Assembly (NCBI RefSeq): GCF_029407905.1
Contig: NC_073632.1
Coordinates: 55,848,964-55,912,963, forward strand
Source: Bubalus kerabau
Taxonomy: Eukaryota > Chordata > Mammalia > Artiodactyla > Bovidae
Direction: 5' to 3'
DNA: 64,000 nucleotides
Part shown: piece by piece, positions 51,381-64,000 of the stretch
Layout of the letters: each line of letters opens with the position of its first letter
How positions within the stretch are numbered: the stretch's first letter is position 1
Program-made: the position numbers and the translations under genes
Notes under the pieces: generated by a model
Told to the model about the DNA's origin: nothing
What the model saw: only the letters and a program-made list of their open reading frames with translations
Database searches by the model: none

Positions 51381-54300
51381 TTCAATTATGTACACCTTTC
51401 ACCTTCTCCACTCTGTCTGCTTTTTACTTTAGCATGAAGACCTCCAGTGGCCCCAAATGAGGTAGAATTAGCTTAACAAAAATGCTATCTAACTTGAATT
51501 TGCAATTTGTTCTTCATGGTGACACTCAGAAAGCTTTTCTTCTGTCTCCATTTGATGCAGTAACATTCTTCTAATGGTGTGATGCAAGTTATCCTTCAAC
51601 ACACACACACACACTTCACTGGCCTTGCACTGGCCTTTATCTGCTTATCTCCCTCACACTGAAGTCAACACAGCTCTGATTCTAGTTCCAGTCTGTTTTG
51701 TTTTGTTTTTTCCCTAAACTGAATTACCTCTCCCATCTAAGATTAACTGCTAGCTTAACTCTTTCCTTTGCATTTCCAACAGATCTTGAGTCAATATGGA
51801 TTAATATTTCTTCCTTCTAATTCTTCTGACTCACCATTTTTTAAAATTCTATTGATTTCCACACTTTTTTCTGCCCATCAGAAAAATTTCAATCACCTCA
51901 AATCTATATTTAACCCTAATCACTTCCTAGATCTAAAGTGAATTTCCAGTGGCCAGATAATTGACCTTTCAATGCTAATATGTTCAATACAAACCCACAA
52001 TCTTTCTCCCTAATCCTTCCCTTTTATTGTCTTCTCCATCTCTGTCAATAGCATCACCTGCTGGCATTCCCAAATCAAGTTACAAAGGTCCTGCTCTTAG
52101 TCCTTAGTTCACTTATCCTGAACACTTTAGAGTAAACTTCAGTTCTTTACATTCCTTTTCTCCTAACACTGACCTCCAGACAGTTGTCAATTTAAATCAG
52201 TCTACCTACAGAAAGACTTCATTTCCTCCTCTCCTCCTTCCCTGTTTATTTCCATTGGCATTAATGCCAGTTCAGGTTGTCAGATTCTGTAGCTATAGTC
52301 TCCGAGATGGTCTTTCCACCTTGCATTCCAAATTTAAAAGCTCTAAATATTGCTTCCCAGTTTATTGTCATGTAGAATAATTTTTTAAATGATACAACCC
52401 TATTAAAAACAAAACTTCAATCATGTCTACAGCCTACATACAAAATACCCAGACATTTAAGCATGGAATTAAGATCCTCTGCATTGTGTTCCATAATACC
52501 ATTCCAAGATTGTGTTCTACGGCTTTTTTTTCCTACTCACCAGACTCTGGCCACTTTCCCCCCAAATCCTATATTGATTCTTACCCATTTCTTTGATAAT
52601 CTTGTCCTTCAGCCTGTAATACTCTCTCTACTCCCTCCACTATTCAAACCCTATTCCCACCCTTCAATTCCAACTCACTGCCATCATTAAGTTTGACCTT
52701 CCCTGATCTTTTCTTGGAGTAAGTATCTAAGGTAGACACTGGTAACTACCCCTAAGTATTCACTGTCCTGCCTGAGTTTTACTAGGGACATTGATGCCCT
52801 CCTAATAAAACTATACTTTCTTCCCTTGAAAGTAATTAAACATGAGGCTTTGCAATATGAACAGACGTGATGTATATAACTTCTGAGAATTCCTTTTAAG
52901 GATATTTGCCTTGGACTTTCTTTGCCTTCTTCCTCTTTTAGGAAATGGTGATGACTACAGATTATTAGTAGCCCTGGCTTGAGGAAGACACAGATGCCCC
53001 ATGACCCTTATACTACACTACTCTAGGCTGCACAGTAGGAGAAATAAATGCTTTCTGAATCAAGGCACTATATTTTTGGCTATCTTTGTTAAAGAAAGTT
53101 CACCACTACTTGAATGACCCAAGTACTCTGCTCATTTTTACATATCTATAGTTCTAAAAGCTTCAAGTTACATTTATGATAGCCTGGTTTCTTCATTATA
53201 ATTTAATACACATATCTCCCCTCTTTTATTAATTGTGAATGAGTACATGCAAATGCAGTGTCTGATTAATCTTGTGTCTCCTACAATTTCTAGCACAAGG
53301 TGTTAAACCTAGTGGTCATCTAAAGCATATTTGAATTATTCTGAAGCTCTTTTTACCTCTCTTTCCTTTTCAATCTCAGGCTATACATCTAAAATTATAA
53401 TCCTCCTATTTCTCTATACCTAATATCTCCTTCACCCTATGCTTCCATCTCTGTAAAAGTCTTTTTGAATGCATCATCTTTTTCCTTAAGACTATCACTT
53501 AATCATTTTGCAGCTTCTAATGAAATTCTCACTGAATGCCAGCCCTTTGATATCCTCTCTTTTAACTCTGTGATGTGTTCTTCTGATTATTTGCTCTCTG
53601 CTCCACTAACAGGAGATCCCTTTTGGCTAAATCATGGCTCTCAGATCTTTCCTCCCTCTTTAATGACTTAACACTCTCACTGCTTGAACTCCTGTGCTGA
53701 TAATTACAAAATCTTCTTAATTTATAGCCATAAATTTTCTCTCAAAGCATTTCCATCCATTTTTGTATATTCCAACTTGGGCAGCTCACCATTACCTTAT
53801 ACTTAAAATGCCTAAAACAAAAACCAAAAAATTCAACCATACTTTCCTTCACATTTTTGTTTTTAGCTCTATAATGATGCAGCACTTCTCTGAGTTGAGA
53901 TTAAAAGCTTATTTCCATTTTATTTTAATCTATCTCCTTTCTTAAATACAAACAAATGTGATACACTTAAGCCGTATCAACTTTTGTTTTATAATGCCTC
54001 TTTGTTTTATTCCATCCATGCACTTTCATCTCAGTTCTGAGTAGATGGTTTTAGGACTCAGTTCCTACGTGTTTTCTATTTTCTCTATTTTGTTTTGCAA
54101 ACTGTCTTCACGTTAAGTTTTGTACCATGCAACTCCAGTTGTCTAGAACAAATCAGTTCTATTAAATACTCAATCAGGTTTAACCTTCTATGCCTCTGAA
54201 TTCCAATGTTCTATATAATATCACTCAATGTGTTTAACCTTATTCAAACTATTATGTAGACTGGCCAATTGTCTCACTGTCTTTGTATATGCTGTTCTTG

Positions 54301-54440
54301 TTAATAGAAAAATCCTCTTCCCTTCAGTCGATTCACTCAGCCCTGTGTCTGTGCTACTCCTTTCTGAAATTCCATAGAGCTTACTTTTCTCCCAAAGCCT
54401 AGTTATTTCAAATCTCTATATATTACATATTGCCTTGTGC
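51381..54440 (+). mobile_element. Ancient LINE-derived stretch, pyrimidine-rich, fragmented
   Basis: Several segments resemble long-decayed mammalian LINE 3' regions: CCATCTCTGTCAATAGCATC (52034 on), CTACTCCCTCCACTATTCAA and CCTTCCCTGATCTTTTC (to about 52720), and a weaker stretch at 53690-53830. A CA run lies at 51599-51615. I could not decide between L2 and old L1 families. The segment 52725-53110 (ending GAGAAATAAATGCTTTCTGA) may be another old repeat. Confidence 0.4.
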
Positions 54441-57400
54441 TCTACTATTGGCATTTTGTATACTAATTTTGTATCAAAACTTTATGAGGCCTTTTAGCTA
54501 GGCTGTTTATCGATATAACTATCATTATTAATATTTTATTTATTTTAAAATAAATTATTTTAAAATAAACATAATATTTTTAGTGCCTAAAAATTGCCTA
54601 ACAGAATGCCTACAGGATTGGTGACTATAAAACTTGAGTTTCAGCCACATGTATATTTTGTACTTGATGACATATTGCTAAATCTCTCTAAGCTGAAGAT
54701 TTATTTCTAAAGAAGAGCAAAAAAAAGTAAACTAAGTATGAGAGATAATATATGCAAAGCACTTTGCAGACTATACAGTGCTACAAAGTGTTAACTAAAA
54801 GTGTATAATCTTTTAATGATTTCTTAGTCTAGAGTCTTATATCAAAAATAATTTAGATTATATATGAAATAATCTGCTCATTGAGGAAATACTTTTACCA
54901 TATTATGCAAAATGCTAATTTAACATTTATTTGAACATCTTTTTATAGCAGAGGCAAATTTTACCACAACCAATATGGAGAACACAAATAATTTTTATAT
55001 TACATATTATTTTGAACCAATGAGCTATATACTTTCACATATATGAATACTATTTTTTGTGCTGCTTCTTTAAGCTGCAGTGACCTTTCTGCAAAGTGTC
55101 TCATTTATATTTCAGGATTTAAATTCAACTAAAGTTCATCATCATTGTTATAATAATCCTCAGCTTTCATCTGCATCATAAATTCAAAACAAATCTTTTT
55201 TGAAAATTAACCAGAAGTAACTGTGATATTATGAATTTTTTGCTCTTCTTTACTCTGCTTAATTATTTACTGAGACAGCAATTCTTCACCTCATTTTAAA
55301 CTCGGGGTTAAACTGGTTGTAACAGGGGAATTAAACAATGTTCTAACTGAAATTTGTTTTAATAAAATAGACATAACCATTTCCAAAATCAAGTATAAAT
55401 AAACATTCTAGCATGAAAATACAATGTTTTAGCACTATATACTATTTACATATTGACTATGCTTTTTTTTTTTTTTCAGGAGCATATAATTAAACTGAGG
55501 ATGTAATAACAAATGATCTTTTGATACTTTTCAGTTTAACACCCAAATAATTTGAAAATCTAAAATTTGGTATTCAAATCTTCAATATTACTTCTTTGAT
55601 TAGTGGGGGAAATAGACTATTTTAAATGATGGTACAAGGATTGATACATTTTACTGAATAAAATGTAGAATTCTCAAGAGAACATAAAATTATCCTTTTG
55701 AATAAGAAAGGTTACAGAATCCAAAGTTGTTCTCCTTTTTTGTTTTTTAAATAATCAAGTGACAGGTGATGCTGGATTGTTTAGAGAAGAAATGAGAAGC
55801 AAGTAAATGCTATATAAAAAATCAATATACATTAAAACTGTTCACAGAATAACTATAACCCATGTTTTCAGCAATAATTCTGACTTTTCCAAGAATCACC
55901 CCCCCACACACTTCAGCTATGTTCAGCTATTCACTGCACATAAATGATATAATTTATTGATACATTTAAATGACACACTTGGCCAAAAGAGGTGATCAGG
56001 ATAGGTTTGCACTAATACAGGTTAGCATGGAGCCACCAGTGTATTTGGTACTTACTTGAGAAGCAGAACATGGAAGTGGATGTCATAACCATCTCCAGCA
56101 TTAAAGCAAATAGCCATAAATGTGAGAATATTTCTAGAAATTGGATCTAAATGGACTGAGAGGTGCTAAGGTCACTCCATTTCTAGGAGTTGAAGGCACC
56201 ATTAGTTTAATTCAGGAATGCCCTGAGGAGAGCTAGCTATAAGAGAGCCCATACTTGGGCAGAAAAGCAGATTATAATCCAGGAAAGGGATAAAGCATGT
56301 GTATTTATTGAAAGTACGCCATTTTGATGGCATCTCCTGCAGGAGCAGGCATAATGTGGGAACTTTTAAAGTCTCTGAAAAGCAAGGTAGCCTTGTAGTA
56401 GGAAGAGTTTAAAGCAAGGCACCAAAGAACCACTTGATTTACTTGAAATAAGTCAAGGTTAAATAAAACACTATTAGAAATGAAATATAGAATTAATAGC
56501 AATAATATCAGTTTGTGTCATAGTTGCCAATTACAAAAACAAGCGCAGCTATATTCTGAACTGCCACAAATGACCAGAGAGAATGACAATGTTATTGTCA
56601 TTATTATTATTAAAAGCTGAGATTTAGACAGATCAGGGATCTTCCCAAGATACAAAGAAGGCTAGAGTCAGCTGTGCATTCAAGTCCCTTTTACCTCATT
56701 TTGCAGTGTCAGATCGTTATCATACCCCATCAAAAAGGAAAAGGGAATTCTTATGTCCTAATTCAGTTCCCTGTGATAGCAGTGAGAAACTGCTTGATTT
56801 TCATTAGGGATAGAAAAAGACTTTTTATTTTATTACTTTTTAGCATACTTATATCTTGCACTCTGTAAAGTCAATTCTTGCACATTCAGAGCATTCAAAA
56901 ATTAATATTTAGTTAATGGCTTGATATCACTGGAGTACAAAAAATATTCCCAAATTTTTCAACAAAAGATCACATTTTGATTAACAAAGGCATTAACTAC
57001 TCTGATTTCTATTCAGAAATATTGCAGAAAGAATGTCAGTTTTTAAATTTGCCACCCGACTAAGCCTGATAATACACTATAAATGTTAAAATGTAATAAT
57101 ATGTGCATAGATATGAAATCCTTAAGGAAAGTTGAAATTCACCTAAATTTAAAGTACTTATACAATATTATCTTTTCTCTATAATTTTACCATCACCACT
57201 TGAATTCTAGCTATTTTGAACATGAAATATAATATTGCTTGTCTTACACTGTCAGGGAAAGTTACATTTTTGAATCCATGAAAAAAACGCTAAAAACAGG
57301 AGCTTCAGCAATTTTTATGAACCATCACAGTATCTTTGAGATGACATAAATCAAGTTAAGGGAATTTAATTTAGCATATTGGAAGAGGAAATAAATGTTC

Positions 57401-58840
57401 TAGGGTAGATGCTTATTTTTAAAAATAATTTATTTTTAATTAACTTTGATTTTGGAAAAGAAAATGTCAAGAAGTAAACTTAAAATATTTTTGTGTGCAT
57501 ATTTTCAGATAATGCCATATGACTTTGGGAAAGTACTGCGTCCAACAGTGCTGTTAGGTTCTCTTTCTGACATCTGTAGAAAACACAGGGCTTCCTGACA
57601 AGAAACTTCTGTAAAAATGCACATGTCATCCTAAAATTCAACCTGCCCCTTATCTTTTATGGTTCTGAAAGTCTAAGATAGAGACAGTTTCCTCAAACAC
57701 TAACAGTTTTACTCCACAGCAAACAAAACAGCAGTATCTTAGTAGTAGGCTCCACCAACAATCAAAACTGATTCTGACCAATTGCTTAAAGGGCATGATC
57801 TACTTATATTCGAGGAGTATCATTTTACTTTCAGTTTTGTTTTTTTTTTAATTTATTCAATTGCTTTTTGCTTTCTGAATCCTTACTACCAAATAGGCCA
57901 CTTTAGGTGCATAATTAATTCTAAACACTATCTCTTGCCAGAAAAGTAGTTTTGTGATCATTGCAAATATATAGTTTATATAAACTAAATAATTTGACAA
58001 ATACAGATGACTGATATTCTATAGCAGTTGATACTGTATATTTTATGTTGATAGTCATCAATAACAAACACATAACCTGAAATAGTTCTTATTATTCATT
58101 AAATTAAATTTGTTTTACTTGAAGTGACTGTGTGTGCATTGGATTATGAATCATACAAGCTCATACTGGAATATTTTAATTGTGCATACATTAAGGACTA
58201 CAAGAATTGGTTTTTAAGGAAAAGACTTTCATGGTTATAGTTAATTTTAGTTACCTTCCAAATCATTAATGAGCAGGATATTAGTTAAGGCTGTATTGTG
58301 TTTTCAATGCTCAGATGTAAAAGGTTTCATAATGTAATATGATGTGGTGAGGGTTTGAAATTGGATGGAGTTAAACTATGGTTAAGAAAGAAATGAAAGG
58401 AACAAAACATTTGGAAATCATTATTAGGAGGTAATATGAGTGGGCAATTTAGAAAGATGATTTTAAAAAATAAACACAATTCAACAAAATATATTTAGTT
58501 CAATTAAATATATCTTAAGGAGTAAGAATTAGCTGTTATTCTTACATTCATGATCACATTTGATAAAAGTAGATAAATTCTATTTTAGTATATTAGCCAG
58601 TTAGCACTGTGTCAGAGGATGCCCAAATAGAGTGATGATCAAAAAAAAAAAAAAAAATGAGAGCAATAACATGACTTCACACTCCAAACCAAAGTAACTT
58701 CCTTATTGCAAAAACTATAATGTCGAAGATTCTCTGTACAGTCATTATTATCCATATAACTGAAAACCAGTCCTGTGCTCTATTCTTGGCATAATCCTAT
58801 GTTGACTTTAAATTAACTTGAACATCTATGTATCTGATTC
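54441..58840. other. Intron, mostly unrecognised
   Basis: AT-rich intron. A possible reverse MIR at about 56600-56695 (GGGATCTTCCCAAGATACAA) and an A run at about 58640-58656 are the only items noted. Confidence 0.45.
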
Positions 58841-59350
58841 TCAGTTAAATCTCATCAGCTCTCTATCCTGTATTTCTAGCTGCCTATGAGAGATTTCCAC
58901 CTGGTTGTAAAGCCATACCTCAAACTCAGCACAACTAAAATCAAACTGGTCATCTTTCCCATACCAAAACAACCCAATTTCTATACTCAACTGATTTTAA
59001 AAATAATCTAGGCATTTTCCAAGCTCAAGATGAATATTCTTGAAGTCATCTGTCATCCCTTCAATGTCTTTATTCAGCATATCACCAAAGTTTACTGGAT
59101 TTTTCATCAAAATAACTTTTGAATTTGCCCTTTATTTCCATTTTGCAATGCCCTATTAGGCTTTATTTATCCCTAATGCAATAAGTCTTCCTGACTTTTG
59201 ATTCTCCCAACACCATCTCTCTTGTCCATCCTACATATAATTACCAGGTAAATCTTCCTGGACCTTAATATTGTTAGTTCTGTCATCAAAAACCTACAAG
59301 AAATCAATATTGCTTTCCAACCTTTTCTGTCCAATTTTCACAGCTTTAGA
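58841..59350 (+). mobile_element. Ancient LINE-derived fragment
   Basis: CTAGCTGCCTATGAGAGATT, CACCTGGTTGTAAAGCCATA, CTCAAACTCAGCACAACTAA and GAAGTCATCTGTCATCCCTT follow the order of a well-known ancient mammalian LINE 3' region, strongly diverged. It is the same type as in 51.4-54.4 kb. Confidence 0.5.
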
Positions 59351-59380
59351 AAGCTGAGCCTTCTCACCATGTTTCCTATT

Positions 59381-59590
59381 GCTGTTGGTTAGTTGCTAAG
59401 TCATGTCCAACTCTTTTTCGACCCGATGGACTGTACCCTGCCAGGCTCTTTTGTCCATGGAATTTCCCAGGCAAGAATGCTAGAGTGGGTAGCCATTTCC
59501 TTCTCCAGAGAATCTTCCTAACCCAGGGGTAGAACCTGCATCTGCTGCATTGGCAGGCAGATTCTTACTATTGAGCCACCAGGGAACCCC
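59381..59590 (-). mobile_element. Bov-tA SINE with perfect target-site duplication
   Basis: GTTGGTTAGTTGCTAAGTCA at the left and GAGCCACCAGGGAACCCC at the right. Flanks ATGTTTCCTATT at 59369-59380 and 59591-59602 are identical. Confidence 0.94.
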
Positions 59591-59602
59591 ATGTTTCCTA
59601 TT

Positions 59603-60747
59603 ATATCCCAACAAAAATCTTATAATCTATTCAAATAAACCAATAAATATCTCATATAAAACATTCATATTAACATCTCCACATCTTTGCTATTGCTGTT
59701 CCTACAGCTGAAATATTCCATTACAGTCTGTTAATTAAAACATACTTTACTTAATGGACAATAAATCTTTTCATAGGAGAAGACATACTATGTTTATTTT
59801 AATCTCCTCCATCTGAACTTTGTTCAGTATTACTTACAATGTGTGATACCATCACTTCAAATGTCAGATTCTGAAGAAAAATGACTTCCATTGGGTTAGA
59901 TTCAAGATGAAATATAAGGTCAATGTAAAAAAATCAATTATCTAAATATATTTATTAAAATGTTTAAACAAATAAGTTGCAAATAATGATCATTTTAAAG
60001 GATGTCTAGGTCAATCTTTAACTCAGTATCTCATAAAATAGCACATTAGAAGTCAGTAGCAGATAGACTAAAACTATCCAGATAGCTTTTATTACATTTA
60101 TAGGAAGAGAAATATTTTTTTCCTAAACTCTTTAAAACTTTAAATAAAATTTTATGTGTATTTATGGGTCTTTTCTCCAGTCAATATAGTGAGTCCCGCT
60201 TTTATACTTTACATGGTATTAAACTATTCACTGAAATATTTATAAAATACTGCCACAGGGGTGTGAAATTTATGTATATTAACTCCTCAAGAATCAGAAG
60301 TCATTATTCAACATCATCCTTTGCAACTCTAGAAGTATGTTATAGATTATTTAAAGTTTTAAGAAAATCTTAAAATTTAATTGCATTCAATTTTATCATT
60401 TTAATTTTATTATTCACAAATATTTTGCCCATTAAATATGGACATCAGATATGTTTTAAATTTAAAATATATGTCAAATACATAAGACTGTATGTGTGCA
60501 GACACTGCTGAACAAATAGATAAAGAAATAATTATTGCAAAAAATTTTCCATTATTATTAGTATTCTTATCTGTCACCATCTCTTCGTCTTATCTTTCAT
60601 CTTCAGTGTCTTTATCTGTAGAGTTAGGAGGCTGCCCCAGGTCATCACTACAGCTTCTTTCAATATTAATAGTCCAGGATTTCATTATTCTTTCAAAACT
60701 ATGTCCATTAACTATCTACCTATTTGTACCATATTATATGAGTAGTT
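59603..60747. other. Intron, no recognisable element
   Basis: AT-rich intron. The frame at 60492-60953 is open only because it runs into the SINE and has no known domain. Confidence 0.5.
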
Positions 60748-60952
60748 GGGGCTTCCCCCGTGGCTCAGTGGTAAAGAATCTGCCTGCATGCAGGAGGCTT
60801 GCAGAAGAGACGAGGTTTGATCCCTCAAGTAGAAAATGGCAACCCACTCCAGTATTTTTGCCTGGAAAATCCCATGGGCAGAGGAGCCTGGAGGGCTTCA
60901 GTCCTTGGGGTCACAAAAGAGTCCAACACAATGGAGCGACCAAACAACAATA
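60748..60952 (+). mobile_element. Bov-tA SINE
   Basis: GGGGCTTCCCCCGTGGCTCA head, GTTTGATCCCTCAAGTAGAA, TGCCTGGAAAATCCCATGGG, and a GAGCGACCAAACAACAATAA tail. Confidence 0.93.
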
Positions 60953-61986
60953 ATGTGAGTAATTATTCAAATAGGACAAATAGGTAGGCTTTAAATATAT
61001 AAGCAAATTTGTGTAAAAACTTTACAAAACAATGCAATTTAGGCACATTTCTTTCAACATGCATATTTAAATTATGATCTAATAACATAATTGCATAAAT
61101 TTGATCTAGATAAGAACTTTGAAAACTCATTCTCAGAGCATAATTTAGTGTAGATTTGTCATTTACTACTTATGGTTGTATTTTAGAGGAATAGAAAACT
61201 GGTTTAGCTTGCACAAATTTTTATTGTGATCAAAATATAGTTATTTTCCTTTGTTTACTTAGTGGATATATGGATAAATACATAAATATCTGAAAATATC
61301 AATATATAAGGAGATATATCATATATAGGAAATAAACAGAACTACAATAATGAAATATATTTAATCAAATAAATACAAATAAAACACCTACTGATGAAAT
61401 ATCATTATAATAATTAATTAGATCTGAACACTCGACCCATAGGCACAGAGACAAACGGTTTTGTGGTTGTGGCAGGCACCCCACGTTGGCAAGAAAGGGG
61501 AGACTCCAGTTAAAGCACTTTGTTACAGTTCCAGCCTCCTCATGAGGGCATTAATTACTCCTTCTACCTTCCTGTCTATTTTTTTTGTATGATCAAATCC
61601 CCTAAACTGGCTCTGATTTTTCTGGATACAGTTTAACCTCTCCTTTTCAGCTCATTTCTTCCTTGTTTACTATAACCCTGATGGAAGACAAAACAGCCCT
61701 CACATTTAAACGGCAGTGACAAGAGGGCAATAATGCAAAGACAGTGATTGGCTGCTTCTCTAGCTCTAAGGGACCACTATACTTACAGGTGAAGTGAATC
61801 TAACAATGCATAAAGATACCTGAAAAATTATTAACCTGATAACGTGTGTGTGCTGTATATGGATGTGTGTGTGTGTTGTGAGTCTGTAGTATTTTACTGT
61901 TACTCTCTTTAGTTATGGTTATCCAATCATTTCACTAGAATGTTTACAGCATTCTTTCACCTCTCAACCATCTCATTTGTTTAATT
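60953..61986. other. Intron, no recognisable element
   Basis: AT-rich, with a short TG run at about 61844-61876. Nothing else recognised. Confidence 0.5.
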
Positions 61987-62178
61987 ATGACTCTTTGTGA
62001 CCCTCTGGACTGTAGCCCACAAAGTTCCTATGTTCATGGGATTTTTCAGGCTAAAATACTGGAATGGACTGCATTTCTTTCTCCAGTGTATCTTCCCCAC
62101 CAAGGAATCAAGCCAGCGTCTCCTGCGTCTTCTGTATTGCAGGCAGATTCTTTACCTGCTAAGCCGTTGGGGAAGCCC
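61987..62178 (-). mobile_element. Bov-tA SINE, diverged
   Basis: GACTCTTTGTGACCCTCTGG, GGATTTTTCAGGCTAAAATA and a tRNA-like end at GCTAAGCCGTTGGGGAAGCC. More mutations than the other copies, so older. Confidence 0.88.
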
Positions 62179-64000
62179 TCAAGATAAATGGAAAAATCTA
62201 TTAATTAAAAGGCAAGCCTAGGTGGTTACTGTAATTTTTACAAAATTAAGAAAATGAAAACATCTGAAAGCCATGTTTTTTCAATATATAATATGCTCAT
62301 ATATACATATACAACATGATTTAGAGCTATGTGCCTTATGTATAAAACCATGCTACATATTTATCACCAAAAAAAAAAAAATCTCGCAAAATTACAAACT
62401 GCTTAATTCAATAAGAGCTGATGACATGCCATCTTTATCTATTTGTCTTCTATCTGTTATCAATTTAACTCTGGAAGAATAAATTGAGTTTGTTATGTTT
62501 TCACTTAAGGCCAAAACAAAGCAAACATTAGATTAGTTTGGGTTTTGCACCTGGTTAACTTACTTTATGCTCTAATGCATGAATCACTAATATGTTTAGA
62601 GCTTTTATGTTCACTGTAAAACACTGCCAGGGACTCAATCAAAATACCTTTTCATGAATATGAAAAAAACATTCCTTATTTTAAAACAAAGAGAGTTAAG
62701 AATTTAGGACTAGGAATATACAGCTACATTGATTCACAGCCACTGTGAGATTATCTGAATATTATAAAAAATATGGATACATTTAATGGATTTGTATGTA
62801 AACAATGGTTGAGAAAACTTAAAACATTAATGATATAAATTATTATATAATTTAAATATCAAGACTTAAAATAGCATTTGGTGCATTTATTTAATGCCAG
62901 AAAAAGAATCATTGCCTTAGATTATTTTATAACATTGGAACAAGCTCCAGAATATCCATGATGATATTCTACTGTTTGGATAAAGGCATTTTATAAATTT
63001 AATACATATAAGAAGGTGGATCATCTTTCTAATTACTTTTACACACATAACATAACGTGAACCTTATCATTAATAGATACCTTCATACCTATGTTTAAAA
63101 ATTTACCCTGTAGCCCTCCTTATGATTCAACCTGCCTATTCAAGTTTGCTTCTTGTTTTGGGCATTATAGTAAGCTACACTGATTTGGAAGATCACATAT
63201 GAGTTTCTACTATTTTTATAATCAATTCATAGTATGAGTGTGCAATTATTTTAATAATTTCTTAGAATCTGCCATTGGATATAAACAGGAGGGATAAATT
63301 CAGATTATGGATACATTTTTTGTTTGCTCAAAACAATTCCTTAAACCTTTTCTTAAACTTGAAACTAATATTGTCCAGCCTTGTTCCCTAAAATCATTTC
63401 TTTCAACTGTACAATCAGAAAATAACTATCCATGTCTAATATTACTTATATATTTATTTTAGTGCTACTATATTTTATTATCTCTACATCTATATCAATG
63501 CAATCTGTGGTTGTTAGAAATGTTATACAAAATACACACTATATAATGAGATGTATTTTGTATAAAGCCAACCTTTACTCTATTACCACCTATCCTGTAT
63601 GTGATTTTTGTCTTATTTTGTGGGCAGAGGAAGCAGCTTTAACTTCTAAAACTGTATGCTAGAATAAAATCCTGGAGTCAGAAAGGCAAAACAGAGTATT
63701 AGTTAACTTTAACTAAGAAAGCATGCATTTAAAAACATCTTATATTTGTAGGACACAAAAGTAGATTAGTAGAAAGTAGCAATAAACAGTAATAGTAGAT
63801 TAGTAACTGTTCACTAACATATAAATCAGGTTATGAATTCTCTATCACTAACCTATGAAATTATTTTCCTTTATATTAGTTCCTTCTATGTTATATGTAA
63901 AATTTTAGAACACATTTCATAATTTTAAGGAAAATTATAATATTTTCTAAAATGTACTATTATTTTTTCCAGAGAAAATTCCCTAAGCATTTGGATTTTG
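62179..64000. other. Intron to the right edge, no recognisable element
   Basis: AT-rich intron with an A run at about 62369-62381. No exon or RNA gene is seen. Confidence 0.5.

Noticed and set aside
60492..60953. 153-codon open frame
   Set aside because: The first two thirds have no known domain and the last third is SINE sequence in a chance frame.

Overview
The window is intronic DNA of a bovid ruminant (cattle or a close relative; the exact species cannot be read from the sequence). The evidence is the repeat set: BovB (RTE-type) LINE fragments, Bov-tA and BOVA2-type tRNA-derived SINEs, a CHR-type SINE, and a long L1 of the bovine type with a tandemly repeated 5' UTR. There are no bacterial-style operons. 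The only host gene is GRIK2 (GluK2/GluR6 kainate receptor subunit), on the minus strand. Two coding exons lie in the window: 49074-49192 (pore loop with the Q/R editing site) and 45254-45471 (M3 gating helix and start of the S2 ligand-binding half). Everything else is GRIK2 intron.

Layout. 1-14.3 kb: intron crowded with BovB, SINE and L1 pieces, including an inverted BovB at the left edge, a 2 kb BovB at 7.0-9.0 kb, nested SINEs at 10 kb and a MaLR-type LTR split by a SINE at 12 kb. 15.1-16.2 kb: an older, frame-broken L1 3' half on the minus strand. 16.2-24.6 kb: a complete L1 on the plus strand (antisense to GRIK2) with a 3.3 kb 5' UTR, an intact ORF1 (308 codons), an intact ORF2 (1272 codons), a poly-A tail and a perfect target-site duplication of about 16 bp. 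25.1-32.1 kb: more BovB, a reverse L1 tail and SINEs. 32-45 kb: AT-rich, mostly ordinary intron with a few SINEs, one L1 tail, a hAT-type DNA element and MER5A/MIR relics. 45.2-49.2 kb: the two exons and the 3.6 kb intron between them. 49.2-64 kb: upstream intron with ancient LINE/MIR relics and three SINEs.

How the parts work together. The exon with the Q/R codon ends 5 nt after the edited adenosine. About 1.97 kb downstream in the same intron (47084-47156) I find sequence complementary to the exon end, the 5' splice site and the start of the intron. It matches what is known of the distant intronic editing-complementary sequence of GluK2 and should fold back on the exon so that ADAR2 can recode Gln to Arg. 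The other main point is the apparently intact L1, which by its open frames, catalytic motifs and clean target-site duplication looks young and possibly still able to move.
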